Source: Peptococcaceae bacterium
GTDB taxonomy: Bacteria > Bacillota > Peptococcia > Peptococcales > Peptococcaceae
Length of the DNA stretch: 47,695 nt
Direction: 5' to 3'
Assembly (NCBI GenBank): GCA_030524315.1
Contig: JAUNGU010000008.1
Coordinates: 1-47,695, forward strand
Both the position numbers and the translations under genes were made by a program. The notes below the pieces were generated by a model. It was not told where the DNA came from. It searched no databases and saw only the letters and a list, made by a program, of their open reading frames with translations. This document shows positions 30,501-40,500 of the stretch, piece after piece (the stretch's first letter is position 1; every line of letters starts with the position of its first letter).

Positions 30501-32713
30501 TTGATAAGTTGGAAGTTACCAAGCAGGATGCAGTATCTGGCGCCTCGGTTACTACCAGAGGCGTCGATCAGGCTATCATTAATGCCTATAAGCAAGCGGT
30601 GGAGAAAGCCGACGCAGTAGAAATGACCAAGACCACCATCGCTGGTAACGAGGTTTATTACGCCACCTCTGACAAGGCTGATGCGACCTTCACTGCTGAT
30701 GGCCAAAAGGTAACACCTACCAAGATTGACGGCACCAATGTTTACTATCACAGCGCCAAGAAAATTTCTGGCAAGGTCTACGGCACTGACACCCTGACTT
30801 GGGCTGAGCTCTATGCAGGGAATACAGACAGCGCAGACCAGTATACTGATGTCGTCTCCTCTGCGACTGCAAGACATGATGGCACTTTTGGAAATGCCAA
30901 TGTTATAGACAAGACAGACAGTGGCTACAAAATCAACGGCGTCAAGAATGTACCTGTACAGGTTGACGCTCAGCAATACACCGAAGCCAAGGTTCTCGAA
31001 GCAGCCAAAGCCCTCGATGGCACCGCTGCCAAGTACACAAAGGCCGCAGAAGTGGCTGATGCAACCACCACCGAACCAGCGACCTACAAGCCATTAAATG
31101 CTGATGGCACCTACGGCGCATTTGCAACCAAGGACGCTGCAACCACTACCGCAGGCACAGCCTCCATCATTGGTAAAGGCCACTGGGATCCATACGTCAT
31201 CACCGTTACAGATAGTGCAACGAGCAAGTTGAACGAAAACATCACCTCTGCAACACTCCTTGGCGTTGTTCTGGAAGGGACCGACAAATCTGGTGCAGCT
31301 GTCAAAGCAGGGATGCAGTTCAACGGCAACCTCTGGGCGCAAGGTTCTGAAATCGGCCTCAACATCGGAGAAATCGAAGGTTACTTCAATGCTGCAAAAC
31401 CAGGAAACGTCGCAGATGTTAACAAATTTGCAGACGGCAGCCTGACCAAGGTCACCTATATCACCACCAGCGGTGCTTATACCTACACCTTTGAAAAGGA
31501 TGCTACCCTGAAACAATTGTATGATGGTGAAATCAGTATGACCACTTCGACCAACGAGGATCGTAACCAGTTGACCATCACCGGTATCCCAGAAGGTTGG
31601 AAAAACGTCAAGGTAGACGTATACAAATCTGTGAGAGGCAGCGCACCAGAATACGTTGTCACCCAACAGACACCAACCGATGGCGTCGTCACCCTCGAAA
31701 ACAACAAAACCTTTGAAGTAGGACCACGCTACAATGTTGTCATCCACAATGACGAGTATGCAGATGCGTCGACCCGATTCAGTATCCCTGCAATGAACGA
31801 TGATCAGAAGGAATCGCTGACCAAATTGCTTGCAGAAGCTGCAAAAATCACCGACCAATCGCAAGAATTGAAGGATGCAGTCGCAGCAGCAAATGCAGTA
31901 TTGACTGACAACGATCCAACTTCCGAAGAAGCAAAGGCTGCCATTGATAAGCTGACGAATGCGCTTGAAGATCCAGGTACAGGTGGACAGACGGAAGAGA
32001 AGACCTATGAAGGTACAGCAGAAGTCGTGCCTATGTATGGATTTAATTACAACGTTACTGCAACCGTTACTGTAGATCCAGCAGATAATAACAAAATCAC
32101 GAAGGTTTCTTGGGCACATGATAATTCGAACCCTATGAATGATGAGTACCTTGAGAAATTTACTAATGGCGCTGATCAATGGTTCACAGATCATATCATT
32201 GGACTCACCGCTGATAATGCAGTAGATACCATTGATAATTTGGAAGTTACCAAACAGGATGCCGTATCTGGTGCAACAGTAACCACCAAGGGCGTCGATC
32301 AGGCTATCATTAACGCCTATAAGCAAGCAACTGGCAACACTGGCGACAGTGGGGAGCAGGAACAGACTGGCGAAGTGCCACCAGAATTTGATAGCATGAC
32401 ATTTGGATCTTCTTTAGGTCAGGATCTCTACTATCTTTCTTTCAAGGGCGATGATGCGACTGTTTCATCTTATTTGGATAAGGTCTTTGACTCGAAAAAT
32501 GGTGGAAAGGTCATTGTTAATGATAAGGATGACTATTCAAGTGCCTACATTAATCGTGTAGACAATCGCATCAAATTTAATAATGATGCCTTTACTAACG
32601 TCTTCCCAACGGACAATATCAATTACACCATCACCTTGCAAGCAAAAGGCTACCAGGATTTGGTTCTGAAATTCCACAAATCCGGTGATGCAATGACTCT
32701 CGTTACAGAATAA
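27566..32713 (+). CDS. Giant SLH protein with two FMN_bind domains and a C-terminal HID domain
   Basis: 1715 residues. Signal peptide, three SLH domains (~25-215) and a beta-solenoid linker (~220-420). Then an architecture repeated twice: a ~350-residue module I do not recognise (441-798 and 1015-1408, each with ISGKVYGTDTL and ELYAG), a FIVAR-like helical spacer (831-898 and 1410-1468), and an FMN_bind domain (901-1012 and 1475-1588). The flavinylation motifs are D988-AVSGAS994 and D1565-AVSGAT1571. An HID/DUF1533-like domain ends the protein (1603-1714, ITLQAKGYQDLVL). ATG 27566 follows AAAAGGAGG; the upstream in-frame ATG is unsupported. Likely a wall-bound, covalently flavinylated redox protein that may contact heme or hemoglobin. 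Confidence 0.87.
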   Translation: MDKKRLQQGSMAVVLTAALLAPTGAFGASASDFSDFPSDWSTQALTNAVDNGLLGGYNGKIDAKGKLTRAQMAAIINRAFGSTAKASLNGYTDVGTSSWYRDDMAKALQMGTFVGVGDGKLNPDANITRQEALAVLARAFAIDDADADALDKFTDADDVSAWAQKTVAAMVKAGYINGYEDGTLNPKGTITRAEFAAIMDNIAKDYITQAGSYDKVADGNVIVRAGGVDLSGMTIKGDLILADGVGTDDVNLDGVTVQGRIVVRGGDSDAIKLKNVTARGGIVVTNPNRATGLVIEDGSIASVTAKTDLVIDGNVSSVTVKDGANVTVKDGTVRTITVDADSTGSAITVEKGATVTTVEANGKNAKVSGEGKVTTVKANADGAAITVPSAKIEVAEGTTGVTAGGVTVEPGKDVTINSKGDGIVNGSTGGGGTSGGGGGSVSSTIAMTKSIKIDGNDVYYATTSKSGATFTVGGSEVEATKIGDTDVYYYSAKEISGKVYGTDTLSYTELYAGDLENADGQYDAVTSATTNKNTIFSNMDSTEPDDNGYKINGAKNVPIQVDAKQYTEAKVLQAADALDGADAKYTKAAEVADATTTVPTVYKTLDEKGTYGAFTSTNTQKITDATLSVSATERWGDYVLKVDENSTNHLRVGKVDPDTFDVGSNTLAAVVEAEKGGETFDVGMKHLQNIWVQPYEIAFDVTGDNANADTAKLKGATVKKITYYSPKGIYEYDFAEGALVKPLYPGEAKISAEVQGNNQIKVTGIPAEFKDVTIKVYYGGGHSGEETVVAAAAKPDDNGVITLDDGNTYNDTKTYTILAYSSNYGELKTQIVAYMKKEQVDTLNDLIAKAQALVDADSSLTELQKQIDSAKALVGKEGVTYDQAERQIKSLQEMIKAQEMGNQTFTGTHEVEIFGSKYNVTATITVDGNDNNKIKSVTWNHDNQNAQNNTYLEIFTKGADKWFTDHIVGLSADNAVDTIDKLEVTKQDAVSGASVTTRGVDQAIINAYKQAVEKADAVEMTKTTIAGNEVYYATSDKADATFTADGQKVTPTKIDGTNVYYHSAKKISGKVYGTDTLTWAELYAGNTDSADQYTDVVSSATARHDGTFGNANVIDKTDSGYKINGVKNVPVQVDAQQYTEAKVLEAAKALDGTAAKYTKAAEVADATTTEPATYKPLNADGTYGAFATKDAATTTAGTASIIGKGHWDPYVITVTDSATSKLNENITSATLLGVVLEGTDKSGAAVKAGMQFNGNLWAQGSEIGLNIGEIEGYFNAAKPGNVADVNKFADGSLTKVTYITTSGAYTYTFEKDATLKQLYDGEISMTTSTNEDRNQLTITGIPEGWKNVKVDVYKSVRGSAPEYVVTQQTPTDGVVTLENNKTFEVGPRYNVVIHNDEYADASTRFSIPAMNDDQKESLTKLLAEAAKITDQSQELKDAVAAANAVLTDNDPTSEEAKAAIDKLTNALEDPGTGGQTEEKTYEGTAEVVPMYGFNYNVTATVTVDPADNNKITKVSWAHDNSNPMNDEYLEKFTNGADQWFTDHIIGLTADNAVDTIDNLEVTKQDAVSGATVTTKGVDQAIINAYKQATGNTGDSGEQEQTGEVPPEFDSMTFGSSLGQDLYYLSFKGDDATVSSYLDKVFDSKNGGKVIVNDKDDYSSAYINRVDNRIKFNNDAFTNVFPTDNINYTITLQAKGYQDLVLKFHKSGDAMTLVTE

Positions 32714-32728
32714 CACTCACTCACTTTC

Positions 32729-32768
32729 ACAGGCCCAATGGGGGTTGCTCCATTGGGCTTGTGTGTTT
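32729..32768 (+). terminator. Partial terminator between the second and third SLH genes
   Basis: CACAGGCCCAATGG ... CCATTGGGCTTGTG with a short, broken T-run (TTTTC). No new promoter or iron box precedes the next gene, so read-through is expected. Confidence 0.7.
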
Positions 32769-32790
32769 TCGAAATACCTAGGAGGATAGT

Positions 32791-35700
32791 ATGAAAAGAT
32801 CTATGACCCAACGGGGCATGGCTGTCGTTTTGACGGCGGCACTGCTCGCACCAACGAGCGCCTTTGGCGCATCGGCGAGCGATTTTTCCGATTTTCCCTC
32901 TGACTGGTCGACCCAGGCGCTGAGCAATGCCGTGGACAACGGCCTCCTCGGCGGCTACGGCGGCAAGATTGACGCCAAGGGTACCCTCACCCGCGCGCAG
33001 ATGGCGGCGATTATCAACCGCGCCTTTGGCAGCACGGCGGAGGCGTCGCTGGATGATGTCACCGACGTCGGCGCAAATAGCTGGTACCGCGACGACATGG
33101 CGAAAGCCCTGCAGATGGGCACCTTCGTTGGCGTGGGCGACGGCAAGCTCAATCCGGATGCGGCGATCACCCGCCAGGAGGCGCTGGCTGTGCTGGCGCG
33201 CGCCTTTGCCATTGACGATGCCGACGCGGATGCGCTGAGCAAATTCAGCGACGCCGACGACGTCTCGGGCTGGGCGCGGCAAACCGTCGCTGCCATGGTC
33301 CAGGCGGGCTATATCAACGGCTATGAAGATGGCACACTGAACCCAAAGGGCACCATCACCCGCGCCGAATTTGCCGCCGTCATGGACAACATGGTCAAAA
33401 CCTACGTGAGCCAATCTGCTGACGGTGACAAGGTCGCCAAGGGCAATGTGCTGGTGCGCGCCGGGACGGACCTGAGCGGCATGACCATCGAGGGCGACCT
33501 GATTCTCGCTGACGGCATCGGCACTGACGATGTCAACCTCGACGGCGTCACTGTCACGGGCCGCATCATCATCCGCGGCGGCGACAGCGACTCGATCAAG
33601 CTGACGAAGGTCAAGGCGGCCAGCGTCGTCGTTGCCAATCCTAACACGGCGGCAGGCATCGTCGTCAAGGATAGCGACCTCGGCACCGTCACCGCCAAGA
33701 CCGACCTCGTCGTCGATGGCGACGTGGCGGCTGTGACGGTGCGTGACGGCGCGAGTGTGTCTGTCAAGAACGGCACCGTCGGCAGCGTCACCGTTGACAA
33801 GGACAGCGCGAATAGCACCGTCAGCGTCGACAAGGGCGCGACGGTGACGACCGTCGAAGCCAACGGCGAAAATGTCAAGGTCAGCGGCGAGGGCAAGGTA
33901 AGCACTGTCAAAGCCAACGCCGACGGCGCAGCCATCACCGTGCCGAGTGCCAAGGTCGAGGTCGCTGACGGCGCCCAGAACGTCACCGCCGGTGGCGTTA
34001 GCGTCGAAGCAGGCAAGGATGTCACCGTCAATAGCAAGGGCGACGGCATCGTTAACGGCAGCACCGGCGGTGGCGGATCATCGAGCGGCGGTGGCGGCGG
34101 GAACGTCACCCCGGATCCCGAGCCGGAGAAGGACCCGATGACCGACGCCCAGAAGCAGAGCCTGAATGAGCTGATCGCCAAGGCGCAAAAGCTCGTCGAT
34201 GCTGACGCGTCGCTGACCGACCTCGCGGCGGCCATCAAGGACGCGCAAGCCCTGGTCGACAACAAGGACGCCACGGCCGACGCTGCGACGGCGATGATCA
34301 CGCGCCTGGAGAAAGCCATCGACACTGTGCCGGAGAAACCAAGCCAGGAACCGGTCAGCGCCACGAGCAAGGCGGTGAGCGTCGGCAGCTACGGCTATAC
34401 CGTCCAGGCGACGGTCACCATTGACCCGAACAAGAACAACGCCATCACCAAGATTGAATGGACCAACAGCGAGCCGGGCGCGAGCGCGAGCTTTGTGACG
34501 ACCTTCAAAAATGGCGAGAGCACCTTCCTCGACAAATTCCTCGGCCTCGACGCCGACAATGCAGAGAGCACCATGAGCGGGCTCAAGCTCGAGCCGTCGG
34601 GATACCCGGCGACGCCGAGCGAGGCCAACAGCGACGCTGTCAGCGGCGCGACCTACACGTCGTCAGCGCTGCGTGATGCCATTGCCGACGCCTACGCCAA
34701 GGCCGTCGCCCAGGCGCAGCCAACGCGCACGGCGACGAGCAAGAATGTGGCCGTCGGCAGCTATGGCTACACGATGCAGGCGACCGTCACCGTCGACAAG
34801 AGCAAGAACAACGCCATCACCGATATTTCGTTGATCAACAGCGAGCCGGGCAGCAGTGCCAGCTTCTTGACGACCTTCAAGAATGGCGAGAAAACCTTCC
34901 TTGATAAATTCCTCGGCCTCAACGCTGACAATGCAGAATCGACCATGAACGGCCTCAAGCTCGAGCCATCGGGCTTCCCGGCGGTGGCGAGTGAGGCCAA
35001 CAAGGACGCCGTCAGCGGCGCGACTTATACATCGGTAGCGGCGCGCGACGCCATTGCCGACGCCTACAAGAAGGCGTCGTCTGATACGGTGGCGCCGGAT
35101 GCACCGACTGTCTCGACACCGGACCGCACCGATCCAATGTATGCGGCGACAGGTGACGCGACGCTGAGCGTCAGCGCCGCAGAGGGCGCGACCGTCCTCT
35201 ACACCACCGACGGCAGCGACCCAGCCACCGAGGCCGGCGGTGCCACCAAGGCGCTGGAGGGCAACGAGCTCAAGGTCGCCCCAGGTGAAAACACCACCCA
35301 CGAGACCACCGTCAAGCTCATCGCCGTCGCTGACGGCCAAGCATCGGACGTCACCAGCGAGACCGTGCAGTTCATCAAGATCCCTGATGCCGACAAAGGC
35401 ACGAAGGTCTATGTGGGTTCGGTACAGCGCGCAGGCTATGGCGGCACCGTGTATGATATCAAGATGCGTGTCACCACCGTTGATGGTGTCATTCGACTGG
35501 TAGAAGATGAGGGTACTGAAGAAGGCATTGATCCCGATAGCTACAACTACAACTATTGGGTCATGTACGATGTCATGAATCCTGATTATGGGATGCCGTC
35601 ATATTTCTATGGTAAGACTTTGGAAGAGGTTCTCAATATGAAGACGGTGCCAGAGCCAACCGATGCGGCGTTGAATGCTGACGCCGTCAGCGGCGCGACG

Positions 35701-37446
35701 ATTTGGTCAAATGCCATTCGTTACGGTGTCATTGCGGCCCTTCAAAATGAGCCAGAAGAAGGAGAAGGTACCATCAAGCCAGTGACTCTGAGCAGCGAGG
35801 AACCATGCTCGTCCAATGACGAGGGCGACATGATTCGTGTGGTTATGAAGTCGTCGACGGGCAATACCATTCGCTACACCACCGATGGCACCGACCCAAC
35901 GGCAGACAGCACCGAGGCGCAAAAGATTGACTACGATGGCAATTTGGGCGTCAACCTCAAGGCCGATCCGGAGAATTATCCAGATGGCCGCGTCATCGAG
36001 GTGCGCGCTGCGGCCTTTGACAGCGAGGGCAACCGCTCGGCGATTGCCACGGGCTACTACACCTTCGCTAGTCCAAATCCGTCTGTCTCCTACAAGATGG
36101 ACACCTACACCGCCACCGTCGACGGCGTGACGGCCAACGTCACCATTTCGACGCCGCATTACGATGGCTACTACTACATCACCAACATCACCCTTGGCGA
36201 TAGCAAGCCATACGAAACCTTCCTGCCAGAGCTCTTGAGCCGCGTCTTCCTGGCGCAGACCACCGACGGCGTGGAAGCCATCAGCGGCCACGAGGCCGAC
36301 AGCGCCAAGATTCTCGCCGCCATTCAGGCGGCGCTGGATCAGGGCGTGACGGCCATCAAGCCGCAGATCACCGTGACCCCGGACAAGGGCCAGTACGCCA
36401 ACGATGAGGAAGTCACCGTCAAGATCACGACGCCAACGAAGGATGCGAAGATTTACTATTCGGTGGATTATGACTCGATCCATCAGGGCAGCATGCTGAC
36501 CGACCCAACGACCGACGGCACCCCGTACGAGGGAGAATTCAAGGTCAAGGCCAAGGATCTCGATGGCGAGACGGTCTTCATTCAGGCGGCAGCCACCACC
36601 GACCCGGCACCGGAAGGGGACGCTGAGGACACGCGCAAGTGGTCGGCCACGACGCGACTGGATCTCACCTTCATGAAGGCGGTTGCCGATGGTGCCATCA
36701 GCGTCAACGGCACGCCGGTCGCTAGCTGGGATGCAGCCGTTGAGGCCATCAACAATTCGGCCGACGGCGGCACCATCACCCTGGATGCCGACGTGGAAAT
36801 CCCGCAGGATGCCCAGCTGCCAACGAAGCCTTGCACCATCACGAGCAAGGGCGACACCAAGCGCAGCATTACCGGCACCACTGTGCATGCAAATGCCGAC
36901 CTGACCTTTGACGATGTGGAGATCGCTTTCAACCGTCTCTATGCCAACGGACACGACGTGACAATGAATGACAACGTCGAGACGGCGTGGAGCTTCTCTG
37001 GTAGCAAGGGCATCTATGCCGGTGGCGATGGGGTGGATACGACGGCTGCTGATGGCCAGACGATCACCGTCAAGGGCGGCGAATTTGAAATCGTCACCAG
37101 CGGCACCGCCAACACCACCTTTAACGGCGACGTCACCGTCAACGCCAGCGACAGCGCCGAGGTGGAAATTGTCGGCGTGGCCTTGAGTGCGACCGCTAAT
37201 GGTGACCGCACCTACACCATTGACGGCAGTAGCGGTAACGTCAGCTTTGGCGAATTTACGGCGTTGCAAAGCCAGGCCAAGCTTGACGGGAACTTGACGC
37301 TGACCATCATCGGCGCGCCAAAGCTTGCCACCTGGAAGCCAACCTATCAGGGCACGGCGAACAGCACCCTCGACCTGAGCGGCGCCGACGCCAGCATCAC
37401 TGCTGACACCTTCACAGGATTCACGACCGTCGTCGATGGCCGCTGA
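32791..37446 (+). CDS. Giant SLH protein with three FMN_bind domains plus a degenerate fourth
   Basis: 1551 residues. Signal peptide and three SLH domains, beta-solenoid linker (~220-425), FIVAR helical spacer (448-515), then FMN_bind domains at ~523-642, ~647-763 and ~870-988. Their motifs are D615-AVSGAT621, D739-AVSGAT745 and D964-AVSGAT970. Chitobiase-C-like beta-sandwich domains (YTTDGSDP, YTTDGTDP) are interleaved at ~768-865, ~996-1092 and ~1191-1293. A fourth FMN_bind-like domain (~1098-1188) has AISGHEADS in place of SGATxTS and cannot be flavinylated at the usual residue. A parallel-beta-helix end domain covers ~1296-1550. AGGAGGATAGT precedes the ATG. Confidence 0.88.
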   Translation: MKRSMTQRGMAVVLTAALLAPTSAFGASASDFSDFPSDWSTQALSNAVDNGLLGGYGGKIDAKGTLTRAQMAAIINRAFGSTAEASLDDVTDVGANSWYRDDMAKALQMGTFVGVGDGKLNPDAAITRQEALAVLARAFAIDDADADALSKFSDADDVSGWARQTVAAMVQAGYINGYEDGTLNPKGTITRAEFAAVMDNMVKTYVSQSADGDKVAKGNVLVRAGTDLSGMTIEGDLILADGIGTDDVNLDGVTVTGRIIIRGGDSDSIKLTKVKAASVVVANPNTAAGIVVKDSDLGTVTAKTDLVVDGDVAAVTVRDGASVSVKNGTVGSVTVDKDSANSTVSVDKGATVTTVEANGENVKVSGEGKVSTVKANADGAAITVPSAKVEVADGAQNVTAGGVSVEAGKDVTVNSKGDGIVNGSTGGGGSSSGGGGGNVTPDPEPEKDPMTDAQKQSLNELIAKAQKLVDADASLTDLAAAIKDAQALVDNKDATADAATAMITRLEKAIDTVPEKPSQEPVSATSKAVSVGSYGYTVQATVTIDPNKNNAITKIEWTNSEPGASASFVTTFKNGESTFLDKFLGLDADNAESTMSGLKLEPSGYPATPSEANSDAVSGATYTSSALRDAIADAYAKAVAQAQPTRTATSKNVAVGSYGYTMQATVTVDKSKNNAITDISLINSEPGSSASFLTTFKNGEKTFLDKFLGLNADNAESTMNGLKLEPSGFPAVASEANKDAVSGATYTSVAARDAIADAYKKASSDTVAPDAPTVSTPDRTDPMYAATGDATLSVSAAEGATVLYTTDGSDPATEAGGATKALEGNELKVAPGENTTHETTVKLIAVADGQASDVTSETVQFIKIPDADKGTKVYVGSVQRAGYGGTVYDIKMRVTTVDGVIRLVEDEGTEEGIDPDSYNYNYWVMYDVMNPDYGMPSYFYGKTLEEVLNMKTVPEPTDAALNADAVSGATIWSNAIRYGVIAALQNEPEEGEGTIKPVTLSSEEPCSSNDEGDMIRVVMKSSTGNTIRYTTDGTDPTADSTEAQKIDYDGNLGVNLKADPENYPDGRVIEVRAAAFDSEGNRSAIATGYYTFASPNPSVSYKMDTYTATVDGVTANVTISTPHYDGYYYITNITLGDSKPYETFLPELLSRVFLAQTTDGVEAISGHEADSAKILAAIQAALDQGVTAIKPQITVTPDKGQYANDEEVTVKITTPTKDAKIYYSVDYDSIHQGSMLTDPTTDGTPYEGEFKVKAKDLDGETVFIQAAATTDPAPEGDAEDTRKWSATTRLDLTFMKAVADGAISVNGTPVASWDAAVEAINNSADGGTITLDADVEIPQDAQLPTKPCTITSKGDTKRSITGTTVHANADLTFDDVEIAFNRLYANGHDVTMNDNVETAWSFSGSKGIYAGGDGVDTTAADGQTITVKGGEFEIVTSGTANTTFNGDVTVNASDSAEVEIVGVALSATANGDRTYTIDGSSGNVSFGEFTALQSQAKLDGNLTLTIIGAPKLATWKPTYQGTANSTLDLSGADASITADTFTGFTTVVDGR

Positions 37447-37474
37447 GTGCTGACACCACCGCACGTACAATTTT

Positions 37475-37522
37475 ACACAAGCCTTATGGAGAGAACCGCC
37501 ATGGGGCTTGTGTTTTTATTTT
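37475..37522 (+). terminator. Partial terminator between the third and fourth SLH genes
   Basis: ACACAAGCC..ATGG / CCAT..GGCTTGTGT with TTTTTATTTT. The next gene starts 21 bases later without its own promoter. Confidence 0.75.
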
Positions 37523-37542
37523 GAATACCTAAGGAGGATAAT

Positions 37543-40500
37543 ATGAAAAGATCTATGACTCAACGCAGCATGGCCGTCGTTTTGACGGCGGCGCTGCTCG
37601 CACCGACGAGCGCCTTTGGCGCATCGGCGAGCGATTTCTCCGATTTTCCATCGGATTGGTCCACCCAGGCGCTGACCAACGCCGTCGATAACGGCCTCCT
37701 CGGCGGCTATGGCGGCAAGATCGACGCCAAGGGCACCCTCACCCGCGCCCAGATGGCAGCCATCATCAACCGCGCCTTCGGCAGCACGGCAGAGGCGTCG
37801 CTGGATGATGTCAACGACGTCAGCGCTGGCAGCTGGTACCGTGACGATATGGCGAAAGCCTTGCAAATGGGCACCTTCGTCGGTGTCGGCGATGGCAAGC
37901 TCAACCCGGATGCCAACATCACCCGCCAGGAAGTGCTGGCTGTGCTCGCGCGCGCCTTCGCCATTGAGGATGCAGATACAGACGCCCTCGACAAATTCTC
38001 TGACGCCGACGACGTTTCCGCATGGGCACAGAAAACCGTCGCCGCCATGGTCAAGGCTGGCTATATCAACGGCTATGAAGATGGAACACTCAATCCAAAG
38101 GGCACCATCACCCGCGCCGAATTTGCCGCCATCATGGACAACATCGCCAAGGACTACATCACCGCGTCTGGCTCCTATGACAAGGTTGCCGATGGCAATG
38201 TCATCGTTCGCGCTGGCGGCGTCGACCTCAGCGGCATGACCATACGGGGCGACCTCATCCTCGCTGACGGCGTCGGCACCGATGACGTCAACCTCGACGG
38301 CGTCACCGTACAGGGCCGCATCGTCGTTCGCGGCGGCGATAGCGACAGTGTCAAGCTCAAGAACGTCACCGCGCGTGGCGGCATCGTCGTCACCAACCCT
38401 AACCGCGCCACCGGCCTCGTCATCGAAGACGGCAGCATCGCCTCTGTGACCGCCAAGACTGACCTCGTCATCGACGGCAACGTCGGCGCGGTCAACGTGC
38501 GTGATGGCGCGAGCGTCTCTGTCAAGGACGGCAGCGTCGGCAGCGTCACCGTCGATAAGGATAGCACCGGTAGCGCCATCACCGTCGACAAGGGCGCGAC
38601 GGTGACGACTGTCGAAGCCAACGGCAAGAATGCCAAGGTCAGCGGTGAAGGCACCGTCACCACCGTGCGTGCCAACGCCGACGGCGCAGCCATCACCGTG
38701 CCTAGCGCCAAGGTCGAGGTCGCTGACGGCGCGTCTAATGTTACCGCAGGTGGCGTCGCCGTTGCGCCTGGCAAGGATGTCACCGTCAACAGCAAGGGCG
38801 ACGGCATCACCAGCGGCAGCACCGGCGGTGGCGGCTCTATCGGCGGCGGTGGCGGCGGGAGCGTCACACCAGATCCCGAGCCCGAGAAAAATCCGATGAC
38901 CGACGCGCAGAAGCAGAGCCTGACCGAGCTCATTGCCAAGGCGCAGACACTCGTCGATGCTGACGCGTCGCTGACCGACCTTGCCGCGGTCGTCAAGGAC
39001 GCGCAAGCCCTCGTCGACAACAAGGACGCCACGGCCGACGCCGCGACAGCGATGATCACGCGCCTCGAGAAAGCCATCGACGCCGTGCCGGAGAAGGACC
39101 CGATGACCGACGCTCAGAAGCAAAGCCTGACCGAGCTCATTGCCAAGGCGCAGACACTCGTCGATGCTGATGCGTCGCTGACCGACCTCGCCGCGGCCAT
39201 CAAGGACGCGCAAGCCCTCGTCGATGACAAGGACGCGACGTCTGACGCTGCGACAGCGATGATCACGCGCCTGGAGAAGGCCATCGACGCCGTGCCCGAG
39301 AAGCCATCTCAGGACGTCGTCACTGCCACGAGCAAGGCTGTGCCCGTGACGCCTCCGGGCTCGTCCTATACGGTGCAGGCGACGGTGACCGTCGACCGCA
39401 GCAAGAACGACGAAATCACCGACGTGAAATATATCACCAGCGACACGGGCGCGAACAGCACCTGGATTAGCATGTTTGAATCGGGCAAGGATGCGAGATT
39501 CTACGGCAAGCTCGTCGGGCTGAATAAGGACACCTTCGCATCGACGGTGGATGGCTTCAACATGGATGGGAATCACGACGCCGTCAGCGGTGCGACGCTG
39601 ACCTCCAAGGGCGTGCTGGCAGCCGTCGAGGACGCTTATGACAAGGCGACCTCCGACGTTGCCGCGCCGGAAGCGCCAGCCGTCTCGACGCCTGATCGCA
39701 CGGAGCCGCTATTCGCCGCCACGGGCAATGCATCGCTGAGCGTCAGCGCGCCGGAAGGGGCGACGGTCCTCTATACCACCGACGGCAGCAATCCGGCCAC
39801 CGAGGCAGGCGGCGCGACCAAGGCGCTGGCGGGCACGACGCTGACTGTCGAGCCGGGCGAGAACACGACCCACGAGACGACGGTCAAGCTCATCGCTGTG
39901 GTCGACGGCCAGGAATCGGCGGTGACCACCGAGACCGTGCAATTCATCCGCATTCCCCAATCGAGCAGCGGCACCAAGGTCTATGAGGGCAGCGTCAATC
40001 GCGCTGGCATGTCTGGCGGTCCGTATGACATCAAGGTGCGCGTGACGACCACCGACGGCAAGATCACGGCTGTTGAGGACAACGGCACGAGAGATGGCGT
40101 CAACAACGCCACCGATGCGGGCTATTGGGACGATAACAAGGTCATGGATGCCGCTACCGGGATGCCATCGAAGCTCATTGGCAAGACCTTGGAGCAGGTC
40201 ATCAATATGAAGACGGTGCCATCGGCTGAGGGCTACAACACCGACGCCGTCAGCGGCGCGACGGTCTGGTCCGATTCCATCCGCTACGCCGTCATCGCTG
40301 CGTTGCAAACGTCGCCGGTCAGCGGCTCGACAGTGGCAGCGCCAACCCTGAGCGCCGATGCCAACTGCACCGTCAATGAGGAGTACTTTGACATCGAGGT
40401 GGAAATGGCCGCCGCCAAGGACACGACCATCCACTACACCCTCGATGGCAGCGAACCGACCATCGACAGCCCTGTGGCTCAGAAGCTCGGCTACTACGGC

